NCBI GenBank assembly: GCA_030617485.1
Contig: JAUWVK010000010.1
Span: forward strand, 1 to 21,745
Length of the DNA stretch: 21,745 nucleotides
Reading direction: 5' to 3'
From: Gammaproteobacteria bacterium
Lineage (GTDB): Bacteria > Pseudomonadota > Gammaproteobacteria > SZUA-152
Shown here: positions 1-6,418 of the stretch, piece after piece
How positions within the stretch are numbered: position 1 is the first letter of the stretch
Layout of the letters: each line of letters starts with the position of its first letter
Program-made: the position numbers and the translations under genes
Notes under the pieces: model-generated
Told to the model about the DNA's origin: nothing
The model's database searches: none
Seen by the model: the letters and a program-made list of their open reading frames with translations, nothing else

Positions 1-21
1 CTACGCTATCAGGAATAGAAA

Positions 22-390
22 TTAATACGTAAAGGTAACTGTTTCATCATCCATAGCTTCACTGATAATGTAAGCCGCACCTACAGTTTCACAAATTTCC
101 GGAATCATATCATCACCCCATAACTCAAGATTCGAAGTACAAATTTTGAATTTAGCGCCAGCTTCAGCAGCATCCTTCATTAAATTATAAACTGTTTTAT
201 TACTGCCATCTGTAAACCGAAGTTTGTCCGCAACACCCAGCTTTGCCAATTCACCAGCTCTACCTGTAAACACTACCTCGACATCATATTCCATAGCAGC
301 CGCAACACTTGCCTGCATGAAAGGTGTCCCTAATTCAGACGAATTAGTAGGATCGGTATTCATTAGAATGATTAATAACTTATCGGCCAT
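22..390 (-). CDS. DsrE-family small sulfur-relay-like protein
   Basis: A 122-residue cytosolic protein with no signal peptide or membrane segment. Its fold signature is that of the DsrE/DsrF/TusD-like family: an N-terminal strand (KLLIILMNTDP), a helix, a second strand (VEVVFTG), and a later strand ending in a Cys (KFKIC, Cys84). A second Cys lies at 100. Family members include subunits that carry persulfide sulfur in DsrEFH and TusBCD, and many single-gene relatives of unknown role that are often annotated as predicted peroxiredoxins. No DsrF, DsrH or Tus partner is adjacent, so membership in a sulfur-oxidation complex is not supported. The ATG at 390 is preceded only by a weak GAGA-like ribosome site. 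It lies 40 bp downstream of the mscS-like gene on the same strand and may share its transcript. Family assignment is fairly secure; function is not known. Confidence 0.75.
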   Translation of the reverse strand: MADKLLIILMNTDPTNSSELGTPFMQASVAAAMEYDVEVVFTGRAGELAKLGVADKLRFTDGSNKTVYNLMKDAAEAGAKFKICTSNLELWGDDMIPEICETVGAAYIISEAMDDETVTFTY

Positions 391-430
391 AATTATCTCG
401 AACTGCTATTCATGCTTTTGATTAAAAAGA

Positions 431-1531
431 TTAACTTGGTTCTATTTTCATAGATTCGGCACTGCTAATCGTAACGCCATCAGGCATATGCACTGTTGAA
501 GTAGGGAAAGCCATTTCTGCTCCATGTTTAGTGATGATCTCTTCTATTTTCAAGAGGACATCTTGTTTAATCTTGTGGAAGTCAGTCCAGACAGTAGTTT
601 TAGTGAATGTATACACGAAAAAATCCACCGATGAAGGTGCGAAGTTCACTAAATTCACCATTAAGGTATGGCCGGTTTCGATTTCCGGATGATTGCGCAG
701 CATGTTTTCCACATCAGCAGTAATTTCAGACACCTTCGATATGTCATCATAACGAACACCAAATGTTTCATGGATACGGCGATTGGTCATCCGCGACGGG
801 TTCTCTACTGCAATATTGGCGAAAATAGAGTTGGGTACATATAAAGGACGTTTGTCGAAGGTACGTATAACCGTTAGCCGCCAGCCAATACGCTCTACTG
901 TGCCTTCAATTTCACGATCGGGTGAACGTACCCAGTCACCCACTGAAAAGGGTCTGTCGAGATAAATCATCAGGCCGCCAAAAAAATTGGCCAGCAAGTC
1001 TCGTGCCGCAAAACCAATGGCGATGCCACCGACACCACCAAAAGCCAGCACACCGGAAATACTGAATCCTAATGTCTGCAGGACAACCAACGCGGCCGTA
1101 ATCATCACCGACAGACGCAGTAATTTGGTAATAGCATCCAGCGTGGTGATGTCCACGGGTTCGTCCTTCGCCTCATGCAGGGAAATAATATTTTTCTCTG
1201 CCTGACGAATAAAACGTACGATAAACCAGGCAATGGCAAAAATAACCGCCACTTCCCTGACAGGTTCTACCACCTCAAAGAAAGAAGAGTCCGTCTGTCT
1301 GCCGGTGATTTCTGCTGCCAGGCTCAACCCCACCACCCAGATAAGCAAACTCAACGGTTTGCGTAAGGCATCCAGAGTTGCATCATCCCAGGGATTTGGG
1401 GTTTTCTTCAGTTGCCTTGCCAGGCGTCGCAGCACCCGGCGCTGGAAAAAATCGGCCAGGAGCGCGGCAAAAACCACCGCAAAAACCTGATAGATCCACA
1501 GGTTCTCGCCCTGCATAAAGCTAAAGTCCAT
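431..1531 (-). CDS. MscS-family mechanosensitive ion channel
   Basis: A 366-residue inner-membrane protein. Hydrophobic segments lie near residues 11-28, 59-76, 91-108 and 138-155. They are followed by the pore-lining helix and its Gly/Ala-rich pattern (GVLAFGGVGG, IAIGFAARDLLANF, about 160-184). Then comes the MscS beta domain (DRPFSVGDWV, about 192-201; GTVERIGWR; VPNSIFAN) and a C-terminal alpha/beta domain. Channels of this family open under membrane tension and release solutes during hypo-osmotic shock. The protein has more membrane helices than minimal MscS, as in the YbdG/YnaI-type group. An adjacent in-frame TTG at 1534 could also start the gene. I prefer the ATG at 1531 because a GAGG sits 9 bases upstream of it. 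It is transcribed toward the dsrE-like gene. Family assignment is secure; the subfamily is inference. Confidence 0.9.
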   Translation of the reverse strand: MDFSFMQGENLWIYQVFAVVFAALLADFFQRRVLRRLARQLKKTPNPWDDATLDALRKPLSLLIWVVGLSLAAEITGRQTDSSFFEVVEPVREVAVIFAIAWFIVRFIRQAEKNIISLHEAKDEPVDITTLDAITKLLRLSVMITAALVVLQTLGFSISGVLAFGGVGGIAIGFAARDLLANFFGGLMIYLDRPFSVGDWVRSPDREIEGTVERIGWRLTVIRTFDKRPLYVPNSIFANIAVENPSRMTNRRIHETFGVRYDDISKVSEITADVENMLRNHPEIETGHTLMVNLVNFAPSSVDFFVYTFTKTTVWTDFHKIKQDVLLKIEEIITKHGAEMAFPTSTVHMPDGVTISSAESMKIEPS

Positions 1532-1976
1532 CAATAATCGCCTCTGTATCTCATGTTTGGCCAGGAGTTGCGGGCGCTCATAATAACGAAAAAAACCAGG
1601 GTTCGCACTTCACACGCGATCAAAGCTAAAAGTAGGCAGGTATGAGCTTTCCGGCTCACTACCCTAACAATTTATGTTCTTTACCTGGCTGACAAAAGCA
1701 GCCAACTGTGAACAAAAACAATGCGTTACAGTGATTATCGGAACCAATACTGATTCCATTACGTCGACTGTATAGTCAGACAGACAACGCCAGGAACCGG
1801 GGAAGCGATATAGTGTCAATAACATAGCTTAATACGGAAATTGAGGATGGAGGGCGACTTGTAGCCAGTGCTTTCCTTCAAGGGAAGCTTTAATATCGTA
1901 TCTATGAGTCATAGCCATGGAAACATGAGCGTTTATGTAGCAATGAAAGTAAAAAAGTAATTTGAGGTCTTTCCCT
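1532..1976. other. Intergenic region between divergent genes
   Basis: This 445-bp stretch separates the minus-strand mscS-like gene from the plus-strand tlpA unit, so it should hold promoters for both. I found no tRNA, no credible ORF and no strong sigma-70 pair. TATAGT occurs at 1771-1776 and 1809-1814 without a good -35 box upstream of either. One weak hairpin lies at 1870-1888. GAGG at 1964-1967 is the ribosome site of the tlpA-like gene. Confidence 0.6.
1870..1888 (+). other. Weak stem-loop upstream of the tlpA-like gene
   Basis: GCTTTCC (1870-1876) can pair with GGGAAGC (1882-1888) with one G-T wobble around a TTCAA loop, and TTT follows. The shape resembles a short intrinsic terminator or a leader hairpin about 90 bp before the tlpA start. 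The stem is short, and chance formation is possible. Confidence 0.25.
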
Positions 1977-2492
1977 ATGTCAGTTCGTTTCAACCGTTAT
2001 TTTGTCACCTGTCTTTGTATTTTATCCCTTGGCACCTTTGCCAACAATACCTTTGCCAGCCCATCTGATAATTCTGCAGCCCCTGATTTTTCCCTGCCCA
2101 TGATTAACAAGGAAGGCAAGGTCAACCTCAAAGACCTAAGGGGGCACGTGGTGTACGTAGATTTTTGGGCCACCTGGTGCCCACCTTGTCGAAAGTCTTT
2201 CCCATGGATGAAAGAAATGCACACCCGCTATCACGAAGATGGGCTTACCATCGTGGCAATCAGCGTTGATGCTAAATACGAGCTCGCAGAAAAGTTTATC
2301 CAGGAACTTAATCCCAGCTTTATCAGCGCACACGACCCTGGGAAAAAGGTCGCCAAACTCTACAAACTGCGCGCCATGCCCAGCTCATACCTTATCGATC
2401 GCAATGGAAACATAATCAGCACTCATTTGGGTTTTAGAACCAGCCGAAGCAAAAAAATAGAAGCCGAAATTAAAGCCGCCCTCAAACTATAA
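1977..2492 (+). CDS. Periplasmic TlpA-like thioredoxin (thiol-disulfide oxidoreductase)
   Basis: A 171-residue exported thioredoxin-fold protein. The N-terminus has basic residues (RFNR), a hydrophobic core (about 9-19) and a likely signal-peptidase site near FAS (about 26-28). The AhpC/TSA-TlpA-type domain begins at APDFSLP. The redox motif is W-C-P-P-C, with Cys68 and Cys71 after VDFWAT, and the cis-proline is in MPSS (Pro135). Such proteins reduce or isomerise disulfides of specific periplasmic partners. I chose the ATG at 1977 because GAGG (1964-1967) stands 9 bases upstream. An in-frame TTG at 1962 overlaps that ribosome site and is unlikely. It is the first gene of the unit, 22 bp before the DUF4266 gene. 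The neighbour's two C-terminal cysteines make an obvious candidate substrate, but that is inference. Confidence 0.9.
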   Translation: MSVRFNRYFVTCLCILSLGTFANNTFASPSDNSAAPDFSLPMINKEGKVNLKDLRGHVVYVDFWATWCPPCRKSFPWMKEMHTRYHEDGLTIVAISVDAKYELAEKFIQELNPSFISAHDPGKKVAKLYKLRAMPSSYLIDRNGNIISTHLGFRTSRSKKIEAEIKAALKL

Positions 2493-2514
2493 TCTGAAGC
2501 AATCATTCACTTAC

Positions 2515-2739
2515 ATGAATATTCTTCTTCGGTTTTGTGTTTTCCTAATCGCCTTTTACGGATTAAGCGCCTGTAGCCTGGAACCGGTGGAACCCTGGGA
2601 CCGCGATATACTGGCACAAAAAAAGATGCAACTGATTTCCGACCCACTGGAAAACTATGCGGATGAACATATTTACTTCAGCAAGGAAGCCTCAGTAGGA
2701 GGCCAGGGTGTGGGTGGTGGTGGTTGCGGGTGTAACTAA
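2515..2739 (+). CDS. DUF4266 small lipoprotein with Gly/Cys tail
   Basis: A 74-residue lipoprotein precursor. The signal peptide ends in the lipobox L17-S18-A19-C20, so the mature form would be about 55 residues anchored through Cys20. Residue 21 is Ser rather than Asp, which fits outer-membrane sorting. The mature part contains the family pattern PW-R-LA---M (PWDRDILAQKKM), DPLE and DEHIYFSKEA. It ends in a glycine run (GGQGVGGGG) and the terminal C-G-C-N (Cys71, Cys73). It contains no Thr, hence no standard ApbE target motif. The function of DUF4266 is unknown. The tail could bind a metal, form a disulfide handled by the upstream TlpA-like protein, or serve as a modification site. Its stop codon overlaps the next start by one base (TAATG), indicating translational coupling with the DUF3570 gene. 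Confidence 0.88.
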   Translation: MNILLRFCVFLIAFYGLSACSLEPVEPWDRDILAQKKMQLISDPLENYADEHIYFSKEASVGGQGVGGGGCGCN

Positions 2740-4148
2740 TGCCGAAAAATATTCCACCAAATACTCGCCGTCATAAAAATACCAAACCCATTCGCGAATC
2801 ACTGGCGCTTGCTACCTGTTCATTACTGGTCATCTCACCGCAATCATCAATAGCGGAGGAATATCAGGCGCCATGGGAAATTGATAGCTCACTATTAATC
2901 TATTCAGAAAGAGACAGGGTAAGCGCCTTTAAACCGGTACTCGCTTTGCGAAAGGAGATTGGCGACGATGAATTTATAGGTTTTAGACTTGTAGCTGATG
3001 CGTTAACTGGTGCGTCGCCAAATGGTGCTGCCCCAACAGATACAGCACAAACCTTTACCTCACCCTCTGGCGAAGATACCTACACCACTTCTGCCAATGA
3101 AATACCTCTGGATGATAGCTTCAATGATTTTCGACTAGCGATAAGCACAGACTGGGAAAAACCACTCACTGATACCCTAAAAGGGGTTTTTGGCTTTAAT
3201 TTTTCAATCGAAGCTGACTACACCTCGCTCGGCCTGTCCTCCACCTTTTCTAAAGATCTTAATCAGAAACAAACCACACTCGCAATTGGCGTATCGGCAA
3301 ACCTCGATAAAGTAAATCCTCAAGGGGGTAAGCCTGAAGGATTAACCACCATGCCCAGTGCCGACTTCCCTGCTCCACCTTCCCCTCCAGGTGAAGACGA
3401 TGAAGATGGCGATGATGACGATGGTTTTTTCAAAGGGGAGTCAAAAAATGTTGGTGAACTGTTAATTGGTGTTACACAAATCATCAACCGCTTTACATTA
3501 GCCCAGCTGAATTACAGCATTGGAAACAGTAGCGGTTACCTAAATGACCCATACAAGATACTCAGTGTGCTCAAAAATGATAGCAGTGGTGAACTACGTG
3601 TAACAGCTAGCCCCTACGTATATGAAAAACGCCCCAGCAATCGAACCTACCAAAGTATTTTCTGGAAAGGTGTGCACCAATTATCCAACGAAGATGTTAT
3701 CAATATCTCATATCGGTATTTTTGGGATGACTGGGACATTACTTCCCACACGGTAGATTTACGCTATCGCTGGGAAATTGGTGGTGGCCATTACTTACAA
3801 CCACATGTTCGGTATTACCAACAAACTGCCGCTAGCTTTTATCGACAGACTTTAATCGATGGAGAAGAACTTACGTTGGGCTATGCCAGCGCAGATTACC
3901 GGCTAGGCAACTTCACCACCCAAACACTTGGCCTAAAATATGGCATATTCTTCGATAATGGGGCCGAAATAAGCCTTCGTGTTGAAACCATGCAGCAGCG
4001 AGGTGAAACTGAAAGCAGAGATGCCGTCGGGAAACTTCAGAACGTGAACCTGTATCCGGATATGGATGCCAACATCATACAAGCTGGAATATCTTTGAAT
4101 ACTGATATCCTTTCAAAGTTTCTGAAAAAAATATTCGGAAATAATTAA
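2739..4148 (+). CDS. DUF3570 predicted outer-membrane beta-barrel protein
   Basis: A 469-residue exported protein. A long basic N-region (residues 1-20) precedes a hydrophobic stretch (LALATCSLLVI) and a probable cleavage site near SSIA-EE (about 39). The remainder alternates polar and hydrophobic residues and is rich in aromatics (ISYRYFWDDWDI, RYRWEI, PHVRYYQQ, FRLAIS), as expected of a beta-barrel. It matches the DUF3570 family I know by pattern. Residues 87-93 read D-A-L-T-G-A-S, which fits the ApbE flavinylation consensus. Residues 208-230 form a Pro- then Asp/Glu-rich linker, probably a loop or plug. The C-terminus (KKIFGNN) lacks the terminal aromatic residue common in outer-membrane proteins. 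It is translationally coupled to the DUF4266 gene. The biochemical role is unknown; barrel topology is inferred from sequence pattern. Confidence 0.85.
   Translation: MPKNIPPNTRRHKNTKPIRESLALATCSLLVISPQSSIAEEYQAPWEIDSSLLIYSERDRVSAFKPVLALRKEIGDDEFIGFRLVADALTGASPNGAAPTDTAQTFTSPSGEDTYTTSANEIPLDDSFNDFRLAISTDWEKPLTDTLKGVFGFNFSIEADYTSLGLSSTFSKDLNQKQTTLAIGVSANLDKVNPQGGKPEGLTTMPSADFPAPPSPPGEDDEDGDDDDGFFKGESKNVGELLIGVTQIINRFTLAQLNYSIGNSSGYLNDPYKILSVLKNDSSGELRVTASPYVYEKRPSNRTYQSIFWKGVHQLSNEDVINISYRYFWDDWDITSHTVDLRYRWEIGGGHYLQPHVRYYQQTAASFYRQTLIDGEELTLGYASADYRLGNFTTQTLGLKYGIFFDNGAEISLRVETMQQRGETESRDAVGKLQNVNLYPDMDANIIQAGISLNTDILSKFLKKIFGNN
2997..3017 (+). other. Putative FMN attachment motif within the DUF3570 gene
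   Basis: These bases encode D87-A88-L89-T90-G91-A92-S93. ApbE transferases attach FMN by a phosphoester bond to the last Thr/Ser of a D-x-x-(S/T)-G-A-(T/S) motif, as known for the NqrB/NqrC and RnfD/RnfG proteins. The match is complete, with Ser93 as acceptor. It lies in the mature, exported part of the protein, and an ApbE-family gene is two genes downstream. Modification itself is not shown by the sequence. Confidence 0.55.
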
Positions 4149-4170
4149 AATCAATACGATAAATAATGAT

Positions 4171-4596
4171 ATGTATAACATCGAACTAGATCCAAGACTT
4201 GCTAAAGATTGCCATATTTTGGGGAAACTGGATATTAGCTTACTATTATTAATGAACAATTCATTAGCGCCATGGTTTATTCTGGTACCGGAAACCACCA
4301 AATCAGAAATGACCGACCTATCTCAAGCTGATCAGGAAATTCTTCTGAAAGAAATTAACCTGATATCGGGTTTTGTGAAAGGGAATTTTGATGTGCAAAA
4401 ACTCAATATTGCAGCCATCGGTAATATTGTTTCACAACTGCATATTCATATTGTGGGTCGTTCTCCCTCGGATTATTGCTGGCCAAATGTTGTGTGGGGA
4501 GCAAAAGAAAAAGAGCCCTATACAAATCAACGTGTAAAAGAAATTACGGCACTCCTCACTAAACAGCTTGGCGATCAACTGAACGAGCATAAATAA
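4171..4596 (+). CDS. HIT-domain protein (histidine-triad nucleotide hydrolase/transferase family)
   Basis: A 141-residue cytosolic protein with no signal peptide. The HIT signature is Q89-L-H91-I-H93-I-V-G-R97, preceded by an Asn and hydrophobic strand (NIAAIGNIVS). The first His of the canonical H-x-H-x-H is Gln here. The central His, the nucleophile in this superfamily, and the third His are kept. APWFILVPE near residues 33-41 is the usual early strand pair. HIT proteins cleave nucleotide phosphoanhydrides or phosphoramidates, usually releasing AMP; the substrate here is unknown. It lies 22 bp after the DUF3570 gene and 10 bp before the ApbE gene, so co-transcription is likely. No convincing ribosome site is visible. 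A link to the AMP released by ApbE from FAD is speculation. Confidence 0.88.
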   Translation: MYNIELDPRLAKDCHILGKLDISLLLLMNNSLAPWFILVPETTKSEMTDLSQADQEILLKEINLISGFVKGNFDVQKLNIAAIGNIVSQLHIHIVGRSPSDYCWPNVVWGAKEKEPYTNQRVKEITALLTKQLGDQLNEHK

Positions 4597-4606
4597 AAAA
4601 CTCGCA

Positions 4607-5530
4607 ATGCCAACCCTGGAACAAAGACAGGATTACTTCACTGGCCACTTCAGCGCTATGGCCAGCCCTTGCGAGATTCTTGTCGACACAACCGATGAAT
4701 CTATTGCCAGGCAGATAACCAATATCGCAGAAAGTGAAGCAAAACGTATTGAACATAAATTAAGCCGATATCGTGAAGACAATATTATTCACCAGATCAA
4801 TTCCGGTAACAAAATTACAGTAGATGAAGAAACTGCCCGCTTACTGGATTATTCGCAAAAATTATTTGAATTAAGCGAAGCGCGATTTGATATAACATCT
4901 GGCGTGCTTCGACGAGCCTGGAAATTTGACGGCAGTGACAATATCCCTGAACAAGCTGATATTGAGGCGTTGCTTCCCTTAATAGGCTGGGAAAAAATAC
5001 AATGGGAAAGTCCAGATATCACTTTACCCAAAGGCATGGAAATTGATCTGGGTGGCGTAGGCAAAGAGTATGCCGTCGACCGAGCCGCACAACAGGTGCA
5101 ATCTTTTTTTGATTCGCAGGACCTGCAGCACCAACGGGGCTCTGTCCTTCTTAATTTTGGTGGCGATATATCTGTCCTGGCACCAAAAAATCAACGCGGC
5201 CGAAGCTGGACGATTGGTATTGATACAGGAATCAATGGAGATACCATTGATCATGACAAAAATAATACCCGCACATTAATTGCATTATCTAGCGGTGGAG
5301 TCGCCACCAGCGGTGACAGCCGACGCTTTCTGATTAAAGATGATAAACGATATGGCCATATCCTTGACCCTCGAACAGGCTGGCCAGTTAACAATACACC
5401 CGCATCCGTAACCGTTGCAGCTGATACCTGTACAGATGCTGGAATGATGAGCACTCTTGCCCTACTTAATGGCGGCGAAGCTGAAAACTTTTTAATTGAT
5501 CAGGAGGTGGACTACTGGTTACGGTGGTGA
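4607..5530 (+). CDS. apbE: ApbE-family FAD:protein FMN transferase (divergent)
   Basis: A 307-residue protein covering the ApbE domain. Recognisable blocks in order are FSAMASPCEI (15-24), SRYREDNIIHQIN (53-65), RFDITSG (93-99), EIDLGGVGKEYAVD (145-158), LLNFGGDI (181-188), GVATSGDSRRF (231-241) and HILDPRTGWPV (251-261). ApbE enzymes transfer FMN from FAD onto Thr/Ser of target proteins with Mg2+ and release AMP. Two features are odd. There is no signal peptide or lipobox, although most bacterial ApbE proteins act outside the cytoplasm. No start upstream of 4607 can add one, because an in-frame stop lies at 4580. The metal-site segment reads T-D-A-G-M-M-S-T (276-283), placing Gly279 where the usual D-A-x-(S/A)-T motif has Asp, with Asp277 two residues earlier. 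The nearby DUF3570 protein is the best candidate substrate. Family assignment is secure; activity is less so. Confidence 0.88.
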   Translation: MPTLEQRQDYFTGHFSAMASPCEILVDTTDESIARQITNIAESEAKRIEHKLSRYREDNIIHQINSGNKITVDEETARLLDYSQKLFELSEARFDITSGVLRRAWKFDGSDNIPEQADIEALLPLIGWEKIQWESPDITLPKGMEIDLGGVGKEYAVDRAAQQVQSFFDSQDLQHQRGSVLLNFGGDISVLAPKNQRGRSWTIGIDTGINGDTIDHDKNNTRTLIALSSGGVATSGDSRRFLIKDDKRYGHILDPRTGWPVNNTPASVTVAADTCTDAGMMSTLALLNGGEAENFLIDQEVDYWLRW

Positions 5531-5584
5531 CTTTGTCAGTTACAGTTCACTTTAAAAATAATCATTCCATATTGACGGCTACAT

Positions 5585-5620
5585 TTTCTGTTGCGACTTT
5601 CTGTTGCGACTTTCTGTTGC
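5585..5620. repeat. 13-bp tandem repeat, about 2.8 copies
   Basis: The unit TTTCTGTTGCGAC occurs exactly at 5585-5597 and 5598-5610, followed by its first ten bases at 5611-5620. It lies between the apbE stop and the response-regulator start, about 75 bp before the latter. It could be a slippage product or a repeated protein-binding site; the period is longer than one helical turn. No function can be assigned. Confidence 0.9.
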
Positions 5621-5693
5621 TAAATAGAAAAACTATCGTTAGGATTTGCTCAGCTGTTTCCCTAAGACCTCACACGGAAGTAAAGGAGCAGAT

Positions 5694-6407
5694 GTGCCAA
5701 CGAATCCTAGCCAGAACTTCACGCAAAAAGAACTCCCCCACCCAACCGTTTTTATTGTTGATGACGACCTCGATACACGCGACAGCTTAATCTTATTTGT
5801 GGAATCTATAGGCTACCAGGTTGCAGCATTCGACTGCGTTCATGATTTCCTAAGTGCTCACCATCAGGATATGCCGGGCTGTTTAATCATGGATGTTCGG
5901 CTACCTAAAATTAGTGGCCTGGAGCTACAGGATCATTTCCAAAGAAAGGATATACATATCCCCATTATATTTCTGACCAGTAATAGCAATATTTCAATTG
6001 CAGTTCGCACAATGAAAGCTGGCGCTATCGATTTTCTTGAGAAACCTTTCGATGAACAACTACTTTTGGATAGCATACAGAAAGCAATGGGGATTGACCG
6101 TAAAATACGGGAGATAAAACAGCAACACTCCAGGATAATGGAAAAAATTGGGAATCTGTCTCAACGGGAAGAAGAGGTATTACGATTCCTTATTCAGGGA
6201 AAAGCCAACAAAATTATTGCCAACATTCTTGGCTTAAGCACAAAAACTATTGAAACCCATCGTGCTCACATTATGCGAAAACTGGGGGTTAGCTCTATGG
6301 CCGGTTTGATGTGGATGGCAATTACTTCCGGGGAATATCACGAAGTGCCCGAGCAGCTTCCATTTACGCCATTAAACTCTGCTGAGCAGTCAATTACACT
6401 TTTCTAA
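5694..6407 (+). CDS. FixJ/NarL-type response regulator (REC plus LuxR-type HTH)
   Basis: A 237-residue two-domain regulator. The receiver domain (about 17-130) has the acidic pocket Asp23-Asp24-Asp25, phospho-acceptor Asp67 (LIMDVRLP), switch Thr95 (IIFLTSN) and Lys117 (EKPFD). The LuxR-type helix-turn-helix lies at about 155-210 (LSQREEEVLRFL, GLSTKTIETHRAHIMRKLGV). Phosphorylation should control DNA binding. The FixJ-like spacing and EKPF motif place it near FixJ/TodT-type regulators. The start is GTG at 5694, with AAGGAG at 5683-5688 five bases upstream; an in-frame TTG at 5646 lacks this. No histidine kinase is in the window. It is co-oriented with the apbE unit, 163 bp downstream, so regulation of that unit is possible but unproven. 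It converges on der with only 11 bp between stops. Confidence 0.92.
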   Translation: MPTNPSQNFTQKELPHPTVFIVDDDLDTRDSLILFVESIGYQVAAFDCVHDFLSAHHQDMPGCLIMDVRLPKISGLELQDHFQRKDIHIPIIFLTSNSNISIAVRTMKAGAIDFLEKPFDEQLLLDSIQKAMGIDRKIREIKQQHSRIMEKIGNLSQREEEVLRFLIQGKANKIIANILGLSTKTIETHRAHIMRKLGVSSMAGLMWMAITSGEYHEVPEQLPFTPLNSAEQSITLF

Positions 6408-6418
6408 CACACAAAGAA

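Noticed and set aside
22..390. A DsrE subunit of a dissimilatory sulfur-oxidation complex
   Set aside because: No DsrF, DsrH, DsrC or sulfite reductase genes are adjacent, and single DsrE-fold proteins are common outside that pathway.
1595..1625. A GGTTCGC-like stretch resembling a tRNA T-arm
   Set aside because: No matching acceptor stem, D-arm or anticodon arm could be found at proper spacing on either strand.
1962..1976. TTG as an upstream start of the tlpA-like gene
   Set aside because: The TTG overlaps the GAGG ribosome site that serves the ATG at 1977, and the signal peptide is normal from that ATG.
5524..5790. An 88-codon plus-strand frame overlapping the apbE end and the response-regulator start
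   Set aside because: It runs through the tandem repeat, resembles no known protein and overlaps the well-supported regulator in another frame. The ATG at 5692 shares the regulator's ribosome site, but the GTG at 5694 opens the real domain.
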